Source: AC-32 sp963763475
Lineage (GTDB): Bacteria; Actinomycetota; Thermoleophilia; Gaiellales; Gaiellaceae
DNA length: 64,000 nucleotides
Assembly: GCA_963763475.1 (NCBI GenBank)
Contig: CAVXOR010000001.1
Location: 248,001 to 312,000 of the forward strand
Direction: 5' to 3'
The first letter of the stretch is position 1, and each line of letters opens with the position of its first letter. Made by a program: the position numbers and the translations under genes. The notes beneath the pieces were generated by a model, which saw only the letters and a list, made by a program, of their open reading frames with translations, searched no databases and was not told the DNA's origin. Positions 1-8,139 of this stretch are shown piece after piece.

Positions 1-1
1 C

Positions 2-229
2 TCCTGCCACGAGCGCTGGGACGGCAAGGGCTATCCCGACGGCCTCGCCGGCGAGAACATCCCGCTGCTGGCGCGGATCGTGTCCTGCTGCGACGCCTAC
101 AACGCGATGACGAGCGACCGCTCGTACCGCAAGGCGCTGCCGGTCGAGCACGCCAACGCCGAGCTGCGGTCCTGCAGCGGCACCCAGTTCGACCCCCGGA
201 TCGTGGACGCGCTGCTCGCCTCGCTCTAG
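2..229 (+). CDS. HD-GYP domain protein, C-terminal end only
   Basis: The frame is open from the left edge and ends at 229, so only the last 75 residues are visible. They begin in the GYP part of the HD-GYP domain (HERWDGKGYPDGL) and continue through the usual IPLLARIVSCCDAYNAMTSDR and YRKAL segments. HD-GYP proteins hydrolyse cyclic di-GMP and are normally fused to sensory or receiver domains, which would lie outside the window. The catalytic HD pair itself is upstream and cannot be checked. The stop TAG shares the palindrome CTAG (226-229) with the stop of the convergent next gene. Confidence 0.85.
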   Translation, partial: SCHERWDGKGYPDGLAGENIPLLARIVSCCDAYNAMTSDRSYRKALPVEHANAELRSCSGTQFDPRIVDALLASL

Positions 230-825
230 CCGGCGTTGCCGAAGAGCGAGCTCTCGACGACGTAGAAGACGGCGATCGCCAGGAAGAGCAGCACGCTGGC
301 GGTCGGGCTCAGGAAGGCCAGCAAGGTCGCGCCGAGGTAGATCCAGGGGCCCGGCAGGTAGCTGCGGGAGATGCCGCTGACGATCGCTGGGCTCGCGTCG
401 GCGCGCAGCAGACGCCGCCGGCCGCTCGCGTAGAACCAGGTGACGCTGAACATGATCGCGGTCGCGACCATCGTGAAGCCGTAGGCCAGGGCCGCGTCAC
501 GGGCGCCGTCCGCGCGAATGTGCTCGGCCACGAGCCGCGTCGGGAACGGGACGAAGGCGATGCACATCAGCAGCCCGATGTTGGCGAACAGGAAGCGGCG
601 GTCGGTGCGGTCGATCTGCGACATCAGCGTGTGGTGGTTGACCCACATGATCCCGATCGTGACGAAGCTGACCGCGTAGGCCAGGTAGGACGGCCAGATG
701 TGCGTGAGGCTGTCTCCCAGGTCGCCGACGTCGCCCGCGACCTGGGCGTCGACGTTCAGGATCAGCAGCGTCGCGGCGATCGCGAACACCCCGTCCGCGA
801 ACGTCTCGAGGCGGGCGGGGCTCAA
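226..825 (-). CDS. TMEM175-like (DUF1211) potassium channel family membrane protein
   Basis: A 199-residue membrane protein. Near the N-terminus it carries RLETFADGVFAIAATLL, which closely matches the RxxxFSDGVFAIAxT signature of bacterial TMEM175 channels, tetrameric K+ leak channels with about six helices per subunit. Further hydrophobic segments follow at roughly residues 48-66, 80-100, 115-135 and 160-190. The start is a TTG at 823-825, directly before the signature. The gene is convergent with the HD-GYP gene and overlaps it by 4 nt. Family assignment is strong; ion selectivity is inferred from the family only. Confidence 0.85.
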   Translation of the reverse strand: MSPARLETFADGVFAIAATLLILNVDAQVAGDVGDLGDSLTHIWPSYLAYAVSFVTIGIMWVNHHTLMSQIDRTDRRFLFANIGLLMCIAFVPFPTRLVAEHIRADGARDAALAYGFTMVATAIMFSVTWFYASGRRRLLRADASPAIVSGISRSYLPGPWIYLGATLLAFLSPTASVLLFLAIAVFYVVESSLFGNAG

Positions 826-831
826 CCCCGG

Positions 832-1026
832 CTAGCGGCGCCGCTCGGAGTCGCGCTCGAAATCGGTGCCCGCCGGCTGCCGCGAGTAGCCGCCGCCGCC
901 GAGGTCGTCCTTGCGCCCTTCGTAGTCCTCCTGCGCGACGTCGCGCTCGTGGGGCGTCATGTGGGGCTCCTCTTCGGCGAGCTCCTCTGCGTCCTTGTTC
1001 CACCAGGCGCGAAGTTTGTTGAGCAT
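832..1026 (-). CDS. Small charged hypothetical protein
   Basis: A 64-residue soluble, strongly charged protein with no domain I recognise. Residues 1-12 could form an amphipathic helix (MLNKLRAWWNK), followed by acidic and glycine-rich stretches and a basic end. A TAGCGT hexamer on the minus strand (complement of 1034-1039) lies 7 nt upstream of the ATG, matching the leaderless promoter pattern seen elsewhere in the window, so expression is plausible. It lies between lipB and the TMEM175 gene on the same strand. Function unknown. Confidence 0.6.
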   Translation of the reverse strand: MLNKLRAWWNKDAEELAEEEPHMTPHERDVAQEDYEGRKDDLGGGGYSRQPAGTDFERDSERRR

Positions 1027-1036
1027 GGCGATAACG

Positions 1037-1726
1037 CTACACCCGTGAGGAGGAGGGTGCGAGCTGCTCGAGCGTGAGCGGCTCGAGCTCGAGCTCGAAG
1101 ACGGCTTCGAGCGCTTCGACCGCGTGCGGCCGCACTTCCTCGACGCTCATCGGCCGGCCGAGCTCGCGCGCGATCGTGGTGAAGGCCGCGTCCTCGAGCC
1201 CGCAGGCGGTGATCCAGTCGGTGAACGGCGCCGGGTCGAGGTCGACGTTGAGCGCGTAGCCGTGCGTGGTGACCCATTTCGAGATGTGGATCCCGACGCT
1301 CGCGATCTTGCGAGGCGGCGCCTCGAGCCAGATCCCGGTCAGGCCCTCGATCCGGGTCGCGTCGAGCCCGAGCGGAGCGAGCGCGCGGATCAGCGCCTCC
1401 TCTAGGTCACGGCAGTAGCGCTTGACGTCCTGGCCGTGCCGCGTCAGGTCGAAGATCGGGTAGCAGACGAGCTGGCCGGGACCGTGGTAAGTGGACTTGC
1501 CCCCGCGGTCGGTCTCGACGATCTCGACCTTCGCGCCGTCGGGAACGTGCAGCTCGCCGGGCTCGGTGCGGCGGCCGAGCGTGATCACCGGCGCGTGCTC
1601 GAGCAGCAGCACCGTGTCGGGCATCTCTCCGCGTGAGACGGCATCGGCGAGCGAGCGCTGCATTGCCCAGCCCTCCTCGTAGCCGACCGGCTCGCGCAAG
1701 TGGTAGACGTACCCGGGGCGGCTCAC
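1037..1726 (-). CDS. lipB: Octanoyltransferase LipB
   Basis: About 229 residues. LipB moves the octanoyl group from acyl carrier protein to the lipoyl domains of 2-oxoacid dehydrogenases and glycine cleavage H protein; LipA then inserts sulfur. Family landmarks are visible: LLLEHAPVITLGRR, the RGGKSTYHGPGQLVCYP motif, KIASVGIHISKWVTTHGYALN with the conserved lysine (K of RKIASVG), and ITACGLEDA with the conserved cysteine. The GTG start at 1724-1726 overlaps the stop of the upstream membrane gene in a GTGA tetramer, which implies translational coupling. It is the last gene of the leftward operon that encodes the E2 acceptor protein. Confidence 0.95.
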   Translation of the reverse strand: MSRPGYVYHLREPVGYEEGWAMQRSLADAVSRGEMPDTVLLLEHAPVITLGRRTEPGELHVPDGAKVEIVETDRGGKSTYHGPGQLVCYPIFDLTRHGQDVKRYCRDLEEALIRALAPLGLDATRIEGLTGIWLEAPPRKIASVGIHISKWVTTHGYALNVDLDPAPFTDWITACGLEDAAFTTIARELGRPMSVEEVRPHAVEALEAVFELELEPLTLEQLAPSSSRV

Positions 1727-2064
1727 GCCCGGAGCGTAGCGGCCTGCGCGGCGGCCAGGACGGCCAGCCCGGCGACCGTGACCGCGACCAGCACGGCGCC
1801 TGCCGTCGACCAGCCGCCGGCGAGCACGAGCCAAAGCAAGCCGGCGATAGCCGAGACGCCGTTGCCGATCGCAAGGGCTCGCAGGCCGACGCGGCCGCTC
1901 CAGATGAGGGCACCGAGCACGAGGAGCGCAAGTCCTGCGGCGACGAGCACGACTGTGCCGACGGGACGCGGAAAATCCGACTCGTCGAGCGCGCCGGTGG
2001 CCGCACAGAGAAGCAAGGCGATTCCGAGCACCGCCTCGAACGCCGCGTCGATTCGGACGAGCAT
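1723..2064 (-). CDS. Small four-helix membrane protein
   Basis: A 113-residue hydrophobic protein with four predicted membrane segments (about residues 6-24, 34-54, 60-80 and 85-108) and short loops. The ATG at 2062-2064 lies 2 nt after the stop of the kinase-like gene, and its own stop overlaps the lipB start, so it is coupled on both sides in the same operon. I do not recognise a family. Its role in the 2-oxoacid dehydrogenase/lipoylation operon is unknown; position is the only clue. Confidence 0.75.
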   Translation of the reverse strand: MLVRIDAAFEAVLGIALLLCAATGALDESDFPRPVGTVVLVAAGLALLVLGALIWSGRVGLRALAIGNGVSAIAGLLWLVLAGGWSTAGAVLVAVTVAGLAVLAAAQAATLRA

Positions 2065-2066
2065 CG

Positions 2067-3011
2067 TTACGCGCCGCCAAGCGCGATCGCCCCGCTTGCG
2101 ATCCCGCGCAGAATCTCGAGCCAGGCCGCCTCGGGCTCGCCGTGCGGCGCCGCGGCCTCCGGTGGCAGACCGGCGAAGATGCGCCTCCAGACGTGCGCGC
2201 GCGCCACAGGCGCAAGCAGGTACCCGTCCGCGAACGTCTCTCGTAGCTCCCGCAGAGGCGCGAACCGCTCGAAGGGCTCCAGGTAGATGTCGCGTAGCCG
2301 CTCGACCTCCGGCGAGCCCGGCTCGTATCCCGCTCGGTCGGTCGCGGAGCGCAACGCGAGCAGCGGGCCGGTAAACGGGTGTGAGACGCTGGCTTCGGCC
2401 CAGTCGGCGAACACGGGCCGGCCGTTGCGCACGAAGATGTTGCCGTCGTGCGCCTCCTGGTGGATCACGGTCGGCGGTAGCCCGGACGCGTCCAGCGCTT
2501 CCGCTGCGCGCGTGACCGCACCGTACGCCTCGTCCCGGCCGGCGATCTGCTCGTAGAGCTCGGGGAGTCGCGCCGGCCGCTCCTCCGGCGTCCCTGCTGC
2601 GAGCGCGTCGTCCACCAGCCCCATGAACTCGATCTGCAGCTCGGCGTAGAGCCGCAGCACCTCCTCCCACCGCGGTGCGGGCTCGCGATCGTCGAGCAAC
2701 TCTCGCAGGCTCGGGCCGACGTGGCGCGTGAGCAGCTGTGGGCCCTCGTGCGCGACGACCTCCGGAACGGCGTCGGGCCGCAGCTGAGCGAGCAGCGCCG
2801 TCAGCTCCGGCTCGAAGGCGTTGGCCGGCGGGTTCAGCTTGAACCAGAGGAGCCCGTCGCAGGTCGGCACGCGCGCTATCGCCGACCAGGGTCGGGTGCG
2901 CTCGAGCTCGAGCTCTCCCGTGCGCTCGACGTGCGCGTCGATCCACGCGGTCGCCCGGTCGAGCCACCCCGGCTCCTCCCAGGGGAGCGTTAGTAGTTCG
3001 ACTCGTCCCAG
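2067..3011 (-). CDS. Aminoglycoside phosphotransferase-like (APH/choline kinase fold) protein
   Basis: About 310 residues with the protein-kinase-like APH fold. The core motifs are VIHQEAHDGNIFV (catalytic-loop equivalent of HGDLHxxN, here with HQEAHDGN) and VFADWAEA (the DW motif in place of DFG). Such proteins phosphorylate small hydroxylated molecules; the substrate cannot be read here. The start is uncertain: no ATG, GTG or TTG lies near the conserved N-terminus, and CTG at 3009-3011, inside the 3' end of the E2 gene, is the best fit. It sits between the E2 gene and lipB on the same strand with a 22-nt overlap. Confidence 0.75.
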   Translation of the reverse strand: MGRVELLTLPWEEPGWLDRATAWIDAHVERTGELELERTRPWSAIARVPTCDGLLWFKLNPPANAFEPELTALLAQLRPDAVPEVVAHEGPQLLTRHVGPSLRELLDDREPAPRWEEVLRLYAELQIEFMGLVDDALAAGTPEERPARLPELYEQIAGRDEAYGAVTRAAEALDASGLPPTVIHQEAHDGNIFVRNGRPVFADWAEASVSHPFTGPLLALRSATDRAGYEPGSPEVERLRDIYLEPFERFAPLRELRETFADGYLLAPVARAHVWRRIFAGLPPEAAAPHGEPEAAWLEILRGIASGAIALGGA

Positions 3012-4465
3012 CTCTCGAGCTTCTCGCGCAGGTCGCGCAGGAAGCGGCCGGCGAGGGCGCCGTCCACGAGGCGGTGGTCGTACGTGAGGGTCAGGTTCAT
3101 GATCGGCCGGATCGCGATCACGTCCTCGCCGCGGTCGTCCTGGATCACCCACGGCCGCTTCACGACCGCGTAGGTGCCGAGGATCGCGGCCTGCGGCTGG
3201 CTGATCACCGGCGTGCCGTGGAAGGTCCCGTAGCCGCCGGGGTTCGTGATCGTGAAGGTGCCGCCCTGCACGTCGTCGGGGAGCAGCTTCTTGTCGCGCG
3301 CGCGGGCTGCGATCTCCGCGATCGAGCGGGCCATGCCCAGGAGGTTCAGGCCCTCGGTATGGCGGACGACCGGGACGATCAGGCCCTTGCCGTCGGCCAG
3401 CTCGACCGCGAACCCGAGGTTGACGTAGTTGCGCGTGACGATCTGGTCGCCGCGCAGCTCGCCGTTGATCCACGGGTAGTCGCGCAGCGTCTCGACGGTC
3501 GCGCGGGCGACGAAGGACAGGTAGGTCGGGTTGACGCCGTAGCTCTTCTGGTACTCGCTCTTCAGCTTTTTGCGGATCGCGACCACGCGCGACATGTCGA
3601 TCTCGATCGCACTCGTGACGTGCGCCGAGGTGTCGAGCGAGCGGCGCATGTGCTCGGCGATCCCGCGGCGCATGGCGGTCATCGGCTCGACGCTCTCGCC
3701 CGTCTCCGGCTCGATCTGCTGCGCCTGCGCGACCGGCTGGGGTGCAGGAGGAGCCGCTGCCGGTGCGGGCTCGGCGGGCGCTGCCGGCGCAGGCTCGGGG
3801 GCTGCGGGTGCGGGCTCGGGCGGCGCCTGCGGTTCGGCGGGCGCCGCCGGCGCGACCTGCTGAGGCTGCTCTTGCCGTGGCGGCTCCTGCGGCTGCTCCG
3901 GTTGCTGCGCGCCGGACTCGACGAAGGCGAGGATGTCCTTCTTGGTCACGCGGCCGCCGCGGCCGGTGCCGGAGACCTGCCCGACGTCGACGCCGTGCTC
4001 CGAGGCGATCCGCGCGACGACCGGCGAGACGAACGTCTTCTCCCCGCCGCCGTTGCCGTCCGCCGCGACGGGCGCCGGCGCCGGCGCGGGCTCAGGCGGA
4101 GCGGACTCGGGGGCCGGAGTCTCGCCCTCGGAGCTCGAAGGAGCCTCGGCCTCGGCGGCAGCCTCCTGCGTCGCGGGCTCGGGCGGCGCTTCCGCAGCGG
4201 CCGGGGCCTCGACGCCCTCGGGCGCGATCACCGCGAGCTTCGTCCCGACCTCGACGGTCTCGCCCTCCTGGACGAGGATCTGCTGCACGATGCCCGAGCC
4301 GGGGCTCGGCACCTCGGTGTCGACCTTGTCGGTCGAGATCTCGAGCAGCGACTCGTCGGCCTCGACGGTCTCGCCTTCCTGCTTGAGCCACTTCGTGATC
4401 GTCCCCTCGGAGACCGAGACGCCCATCTGGGGCATGACGACGTCGATCGCGGACGTGGTCGCCAT
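2990..4465 (-). CDS. 2-oxoacid dehydrogenase E2 (dihydrolipoyl acyltransferase)
   Basis: A 491-residue E2 component. Order of domains: one lipoyl domain (residues about 5-82) with lipoylation site STDKVD, lysine about 47; a Pro/Ala-rich linker; a peripheral subunit-binding domain (about 148-183, FVSPVVARIASEHGVDV and GTGRGGRVTKKDI); a second long Pro/Ala/Glu linker; and the C-terminal acyltransferase core ending with the catalytic DHRLVDGA. It transfers the acyl group from E1 to CoA. The DKVD lipoyl motif is typical of branched-chain and oxoglutarate-type E2s. The ATG overlaps the E1beta stop by one base (TGATG). No E3 gene is in the window. Confidence 0.93.
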   Translation of the reverse strand: MATTSAIDVVMPQMGVSVSEGTITKWLKQEGETVEADESLLEISTDKVDTEVPSPGSGIVQQILVQEGETVEVGTKLAVIAPEGVEAPAAAEAPPEPATQEAAAEAEAPSSSEGETPAPESAPPEPAPAPAPVAADGNGGGEKTFVSPVVARIASEHGVDVGQVSGTGRGGRVTKKDILAFVESGAQQPEQPQEPPRQEQPQQVAPAAPAEPQAPPEPAPAAPEPAPAAPAEPAPAAAPPAPQPVAQAQQIEPETGESVEPMTAMRRGIAEHMRRSLDTSAHVTSAIEIDMSRVVAIRKKLKSEYQKSYGVNPTYLSFVARATVETLRDYPWINGELRGDQIVTRNYVNLGFAVELADGKGLIVPVVRHTEGLNLLGMARSIAEIAARARDKKLLPDDVQGGTFTITNPGGYGTFHGTPVISQPQAAILGTYAVVKRPWVIQDDRGEDVIAIRPIMNLTLTYDHRLVDGALAGRFLRDLREKLESWDESNY

Positions 4466-5439
4466 CAGTACTCCGCGACCTCCCTGATCCCGGCGACGAC
4501 GTCGTCGACCTGCGGGATGTACGCCTTCTCGAGCACGGGCGAGAACGGGACGGGCGTGTCGGGCGCGGCGATCCGCTTCAGCGGCCCGTCGAGGTCCTCG
4601 AACGCCTCCTCGGCGATCGTGGCCGCGATCTCGCCGCCAAAGCCGCCGGTGTGCGTGTCCTCGTGCAGGACGACCACCTTGGAGGTCTTCGACACCGACT
4701 CCAGCACGGCCTGCTTGTCCCAGGGGATCAACGTGCGCAGGTCGACGATCTCGACCGAGATGTCCTCGCCGTCGAGCTGCTGCGCCGCCTCGTCCGCGGT
4801 GTGCACCATCGCGCCCCACGTGATCACGGAGACGTCGTCGCCCTCGCGGTGGATGCGCGCCTTGCCGAACGGCGTCTCGTAGCGCTCCTCCGGGACCTCG
4901 GCCTTGAGGCGGCGGTAGAGGTGCTTGTGCTCGAAGTAGAGGCAGGGGTTCGGATCCTGGATCGCGGTCGCGAGCAGGCCCTTGGCGTCCTCGGGCGTCG
5001 CCGGGCAGATCACCTTCAGGCCCGGGATGTGCGCGAACGAGCTCTCCGGGTTCTGCGAATGGAACGGCCCGCCGCTGAAGCCGCCGCCCGACGGAAGCCT
5101 GACCGTGATCGGCACGGGCGTGCCGGCGCGCCAGCGCTGCTTGGCCGCGACGGTCACGAGGTGGTCCCACGCGCAGGAGATGAAGTCCGCGAACTGCATC
5201 TCGGCGACGGGGCGCATGCCCATGATCGCCGCGCCGGTGCAGCCGCCCACGATGGCCGTCTCGGACAGCGGCGCGTCGATCACGCGCCACGGGCCGAACT
5301 CCTCCTGGAAGCCGAGCGTGACCTTGAAGGCCCCGCCGTAGACGCCGACGTCCTCGCCGATCACGAACACGCGCTTGTCGCGGCGCATCTCTTGGCGGAG
5401 GCCGTCGGAGATCGCCTGCAGGTAGGTCATCTCGGCCAT
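4465..5439 (-). CDS. 2-oxoacid dehydrogenase E1 component, beta subunit
   Basis: A 324-residue transketolase-like beta subunit. Family landmarks are MTYLQAISDGLRQEM, FVIGEDVGVYGGAFKVT, IDAPLSETAIVGG, the PSGGGFSGGPFHSQN loop, and the C-terminal EDTHTGGFGGEIAA segment. With E1alpha it decarboxylates a 2-oxoacid using thiamine diphosphate and reductively acylates E2. The ATG at 5437-5439 starts 2 nt after the E1alpha stop, and the stop overlaps the E2 start. The sequence style is that of branched-chain or acetoin/pyruvate alpha2-beta2 enzymes; I cannot decide the substrate. Confidence 0.93.
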   Translation of the reverse strand: MAEMTYLQAISDGLRQEMRRDKRVFVIGEDVGVYGGAFKVTLGFQEEFGPWRVIDAPLSETAIVGGCTGAAIMGMRPVAEMQFADFISCAWDHLVTVAAKQRWRAGTPVPITVRLPSGGGFSGGPFHSQNPESSFAHIPGLKVICPATPEDAKGLLATAIQDPNPCLYFEHKHLYRRLKAEVPEERYETPFGKARIHREGDDVSVITWGAMVHTADEAAQQLDGEDISVEIVDLRTLIPWDKQAVLESVSKTSKVVVLHEDTHTGGFGGEIAATIAEEAFEDLDGPLKRIAAPDTPVPFSPVLEKAYIPQVDDVVAGIREVAEY

Positions 5440-5441
5440 GG

Positions 5442-6488
5442 CTACTTGTGGTGCGGCGTGTCGAGGTCCTCGGGCGTGGCGAACACGCCCTGCAGCAGCG
5501 ACGAGGGCTCCGGCTGCGGCGACTCCTCCGCGCGCTGGAGCGCGTCGTTCAGGAGCTTCTTGACGCCGGCCGAGATCTCGTCCTCCTGCTCGTCGGTCAG
5601 ATCCGCGTGCTCGCGCAGCCAGCCGCGGAAGCGCTCGATCGGATCGTTCGCGGCCCAGCGCTCGAACATGTCCTTCGGGACGTAGAAGGCGTCGTCGTGG
5701 ACGGCGTGGCCCTCCATGCGCAGGGTCAGGCACTCGAGCAGCGTCGGCCCGCCGCCCTGACGCGCCTTCTCGACCGCCCGCCTCGCCTCGCGGTAGACGG
5801 CGAGCACGTCGTTGCCGTCGACGACCACGCCCTCGAAGCCGTAGGCCTCGGCGCGGTCGGCGACGTGCTCGGTCGCGTACTCGAGGTAGGTCGGCGTGGA
5901 GTAGGCCCACTGGTTGTTGTCGCAGACGAAGACGACCGGCAGCTTGCGGACGCCGGCCAGGTTCATCGCCTCGTGCGTGTCGCCGCGGGCCGAGGCGCCC
6001 TCGCCGAACCAGCCGACCGCCACGCGGTTCTCCTCGCGGATCCGGAAGGCGAGCGCGCAGCCGACAGCGACCGGGAGCATTGCCGGCAGGTGGCTGACCA
6101 TGGCCAGCAGGCCGAGGTTCGAGTCGGCCATGTGCACGTTGCCGTCCCTGCCCTTCGTCGGGCCGTCGGCGCGGCCCATGTACTGGGCGAAGATCCGCCA
6201 GGGCTCGACGCCGCGCGAGACGTGGACGCCCATGTCGCGGTGGAGCGGCGTGCCGACGTCCTCCGAGCCCATCGCGGTCGCGACCCCGACCGCGGCGGCC
6301 TCGTTGCCGCGGCCCGTGTAGAACGAGCCGGGGATCTTGCCCTGCTTGTAGAGGATGTGGCCGCGCTCTTCGATCCCGCGCGTGACCAGCATGTTCCGGT
6401 AGACGGCGAGCAGGTCCTCGCGGTCGAGGCCTGCCTCGCGGACTTCCTGGAGCGAGCCGACGGGCTCGGCTTCTCGGGCGATCGCCAT
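5442..6488 (-). CDS. 2-oxoacid dehydrogenase E1 component, alpha subunit
   Basis: A 348-residue thiamine-diphosphate-binding subunit. The ThDP/Mg site is seen as GEGASARGDTHEAMN followed about 16 residues later by CDNNQWAYST (GEG instead of GDG, as in many branched-chain enzymes). GSFYTGRGNEAAAVG and the phosphorylation-loop-like YRMEGHA-type segment (LRMEGHAVHDDAFY) are also present. First gene of the leftward E1alpha-E1beta-E2-kinase-like-membrane-lipB run. A TAGAGT box (complement of 6497-6502) ends 8 nt before the ATG, so the operon probably starts with a leaderless transcript. Branched-chain versus pyruvate specificity is open. Confidence 0.92.
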   Translation of the reverse strand: MAIAREAEPVGSLQEVREAGLDREDLLAVYRNMLVTRGIEERGHILYKQGKIPGSFYTGRGNEAAAVGVATAMGSEDVGTPLHRDMGVHVSRGVEPWRIFAQYMGRADGPTKGRDGNVHMADSNLGLLAMVSHLPAMLPVAVGCALAFRIREENRVAVGWFGEGASARGDTHEAMNLAGVRKLPVVFVCDNNQWAYSTPTYLEYATEHVADRAEAYGFEGVVVDGNDVLAVYREARRAVEKARQGGGPTLLECLTLRMEGHAVHDDAFYVPKDMFERWAANDPIERFRGWLREHADLTDEQEDEISAGVKKLLNDALQRAEESPQPEPSSLLQGVFATPEDLDTPHHK

Positions 6489-6496
6489 CCGGCGGA

Positions 6497-6522
6497 ACTC
6501 TAGCGATCGGTCTGGCTACAGT
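6497..6522. promoter_or_regulatory. Divergent leaderless-type promoter pair
   Basis: Between the E1alpha start (6488, minus) and the zinc-ribbon start (6529, plus) only 40 bp are available. The minus strand has TAGAGT (complement of 6497-6502), 8 nt from the ATG. The plus strand has TACAGT (6517-6522), 6 nt from the GTG. Both match a TANNNT -10 element placed so that transcription would begin at or next to the start codon. No clear -35 hexamers are visible. Confidence 0.5.
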
Positions 6523-6528
6523 CGGCCT

Positions 6529-6801
6529 GTGAGCCGCGCGCGCAACTGGCTGCAGGAGGAGCGGCGTAAGACGCTCGGCGACTGGGTCGCCTTCTGCCTG
6601 CGCTGCGGGTTCGTCCAGCGCTACTTCGAGGACTACGTGGACGAGCTGCCGGACGCGTGCCCGCAGTGCGGCGGCGAGTTCCGCTCCCAGTGCCCGAGTT
6701 GCGGCGCGCGCTTCGCATCCGCCTTCGCCGTCGAGTGCGAGGCCTGCGGCGGGGAGCTGCGACCGCCCGAGCAGTTCGGCGTCAGGATCCGGAAGAGCTG
6801 A
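6529..6801 (+). CDS. Zinc-ribbon protein with four CxxC knuckles
   Basis: A 90-residue protein. An N-terminal charged helix is followed by four CxxC pairs: CLRCG, CPQCG, CPSCG and CEACG, at about residues 24, 44, 55 and 70. These can bind two zinc ions. It resembles the DUF2321-like small zinc-ribbon proteins, and no catalytic residues are seen. The GTG start at 6529 follows a -10-like TACAGT by 6 nt, so a leaderless transcript is likely. The 3' end overlaps the convergent cyclodeaminase-like gene by 20 nt. Function unknown; nucleic-acid or protein binding is a guess from the fold. Confidence 0.75.
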   Translation: MSRARNWLQEERRKTLGDWVAFCLRCGFVQRYFEDYVDELPDACPQCGGEFRSQCPSCGARFASAFAVECEACGGELRPPEQFGVRIRKS

Positions 6802-7675
6802 GCACCAGCGCGGCTGCGGCCGCGTCCTCGACCGCGTGGCCCATCGACTTGTAGACCGTGAGCTGCTCGTCGTTCGTCCGCCCGGGCCGCGTGCCCGCGA
6901 GCACCTCGCCGAGCTCGACGGCCTGCTCGGGATCCAGTCCCTGCAGCTCGAACGACCCGGCCGGGGGCGGCTCGAAGGCGACCCGCGACTCGACGCAGAG
7001 CAAGCCGCCGCGAATGGTCTCTGGATCGAGCTCGGGCCCATCGAGTGCCGCGCCGACGGAGGTGACGTGAGCCCCCGGCGCGAGCCACTCACGGCGCAAC
7101 ACGGGCGCGGACGAGTGCGTGCAGCAGCAGACGACGTCCGCGCCGCGAACCGCCTCCTCGAACGACCCGACCGCGGTGGCACCGGTCTCGTCCGCCAGCG
7201 CGGCCGCATGCTCGAACGTCCGGCTGGCCACGCGGATCTCCTCGAACGCGCGCACTCGTCGGACCGCTTCGAGGTGCGAGCGGCCCTGAACCCCCGCGCC
7301 GAGCACGGCGAGCACGTTCGCGTCCTCACGCGCGAGCGCGCGGCTGGCAACGGCGGAGCTCGCCCCGGTGCGAACAGCCGTGATGTGCGTCCCATCCATC
7401 ACCGCGAGCGGCGTCCCGGTCTCCGCGTCGAAGACCGCGATCAGCGCCTGGTGCGAGGGCTCGTGGTCGGGAAAGAGTGCGACCAGCTTCGCTGCCAGGA
7501 CGCCGTCGACGTATCCGGGCATCGCGCCGAGCAGCCCGGCCGGCGCGAACGCTGCCACCCGCGGCGGCACCGACGCCCGCCCGGCGCTGAGCTCGACAAA
7601 CGCGCGCTCCAGCCGCTCGAGCAGCGTGTCGACATCGAGCAGCCGCTCGACCTCCTCCCGACTCAGCACCAGCAC
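6782..7675 (-). CDS. Ornithine cyclodeaminase / mu-crystallin family protein
   Basis: A 297-residue NAD(P)-dependent enzyme of the OCD/mu-crystallin family. Signatures: LSREEVERLL at the N-terminus, VMDGTHITAVRTGASSAVASR (substrate loop) and the Rossmann motif VLGAGVQGRSHLEAV at about 130-145, followed by CCCTHSSAPVLRREWL and VYKSMGHAVEDAAAA at the C-terminus. Members include ornithine cyclodeaminase, L-alanine dehydrogenase and ketimine reductases; residue patterns here do not decide which. The start is a GTG at 7673-7675. A second, diverged family member lies at 28845-29774. Confidence 0.88.
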   Translation of the reverse strand: MLVLSREEVERLLDVDTLLERLERAFVELSAGRASVPPRVAAFAPAGLLGAMPGYVDGVLAAKLVALFPDHEPSHQALIAVFDAETGTPLAVMDGTHITAVRTGASSAVASRALAREDANVLAVLGAGVQGRSHLEAVRRVRAFEEIRVASRTFEHAAALADETGATAVGSFEEAVRGADVVCCCTHSSAPVLRREWLAPGAHVTSVGAALDGPELDPETIRGGLLCVESRVAFEPPPAGSFELQGLDPEQAVELGEVLAGTRPGRTNDEQLTVYKSMGHAVEDAAAAALVLSSSGS

Positions 7676-7751
7676 AGGTTCAGTCTGAACCCGGCGAGCC
7701 GCGCTTGGAGTTTCCAGCGTGCGGCGGACCGAAGGCGGAGTCTGCGCGGGC

Positions 7752-8126
7752 CTAGGCCGTAGGCCGTATTTCTGAGAACCGGATCACCGTGACCAGCTCG
7801 TCCTCAGCGACCTCGCGGTTGTACAGCTGGCCGAGGAACCCGGCCATCTCCTCCGGCCGGCGGATCTCCGGGTTGTCGTGCTCGATCTCGCGCGGCGAGA
7901 GGTCGGCGAGCGTCTTTACCTCGACCTTGTCGATCACCGCGTCGAAGATCTTCTGCCGCGGGCTGAAGCGCGTGCCCGCCAGCACCTGGACGATCATCCC
8001 CTTGCGGTACTTGCGCGACTTGTCGCCCAGACGGATGGTCGCCGTCTTGCGGCCGCTGCGCAGCTGATCGGCCACCATCGGTGAGTAGAAGTTCAGGGCG
8101 TACACGGCGTCGTCGTCTCCTGCCAC
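7752..8126 (-). CDS. ASCH domain protein
   Basis: A 124-residue protein matching the ASCH fold, a PUA-like beta-barrel. The segment QLRSGRKTATIRLGDKSR, with the GRKTATIR loop, and the following KGMIVQVLAG strand are characteristic. ASCH proteins are thought to bind RNA or modified nucleobases; one characterised member is an amidohydrolase of N4-acetylcytidine. It is followed 13 nt upstream on the same strand by the Nudix gene, so the two may share a transcript, and a housekeeping role in nucleotide handling is a reasonable inference. Start GTG at 8124-8126. Confidence 0.82.
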   Translation of the reverse strand: MAGDDDAVYALNFYSPMVADQLRSGRKTATIRLGDKSRKYRKGMIVQVLAGTRFSPRQKIFDAVIDKVEVKTLADLSPREIEHDNPEIRRPEEMAGFLGQLYNREVAEDELVTVIRFSEIRPTA

Positions 8127-8139
8127 GAGGCGCGGGGGA

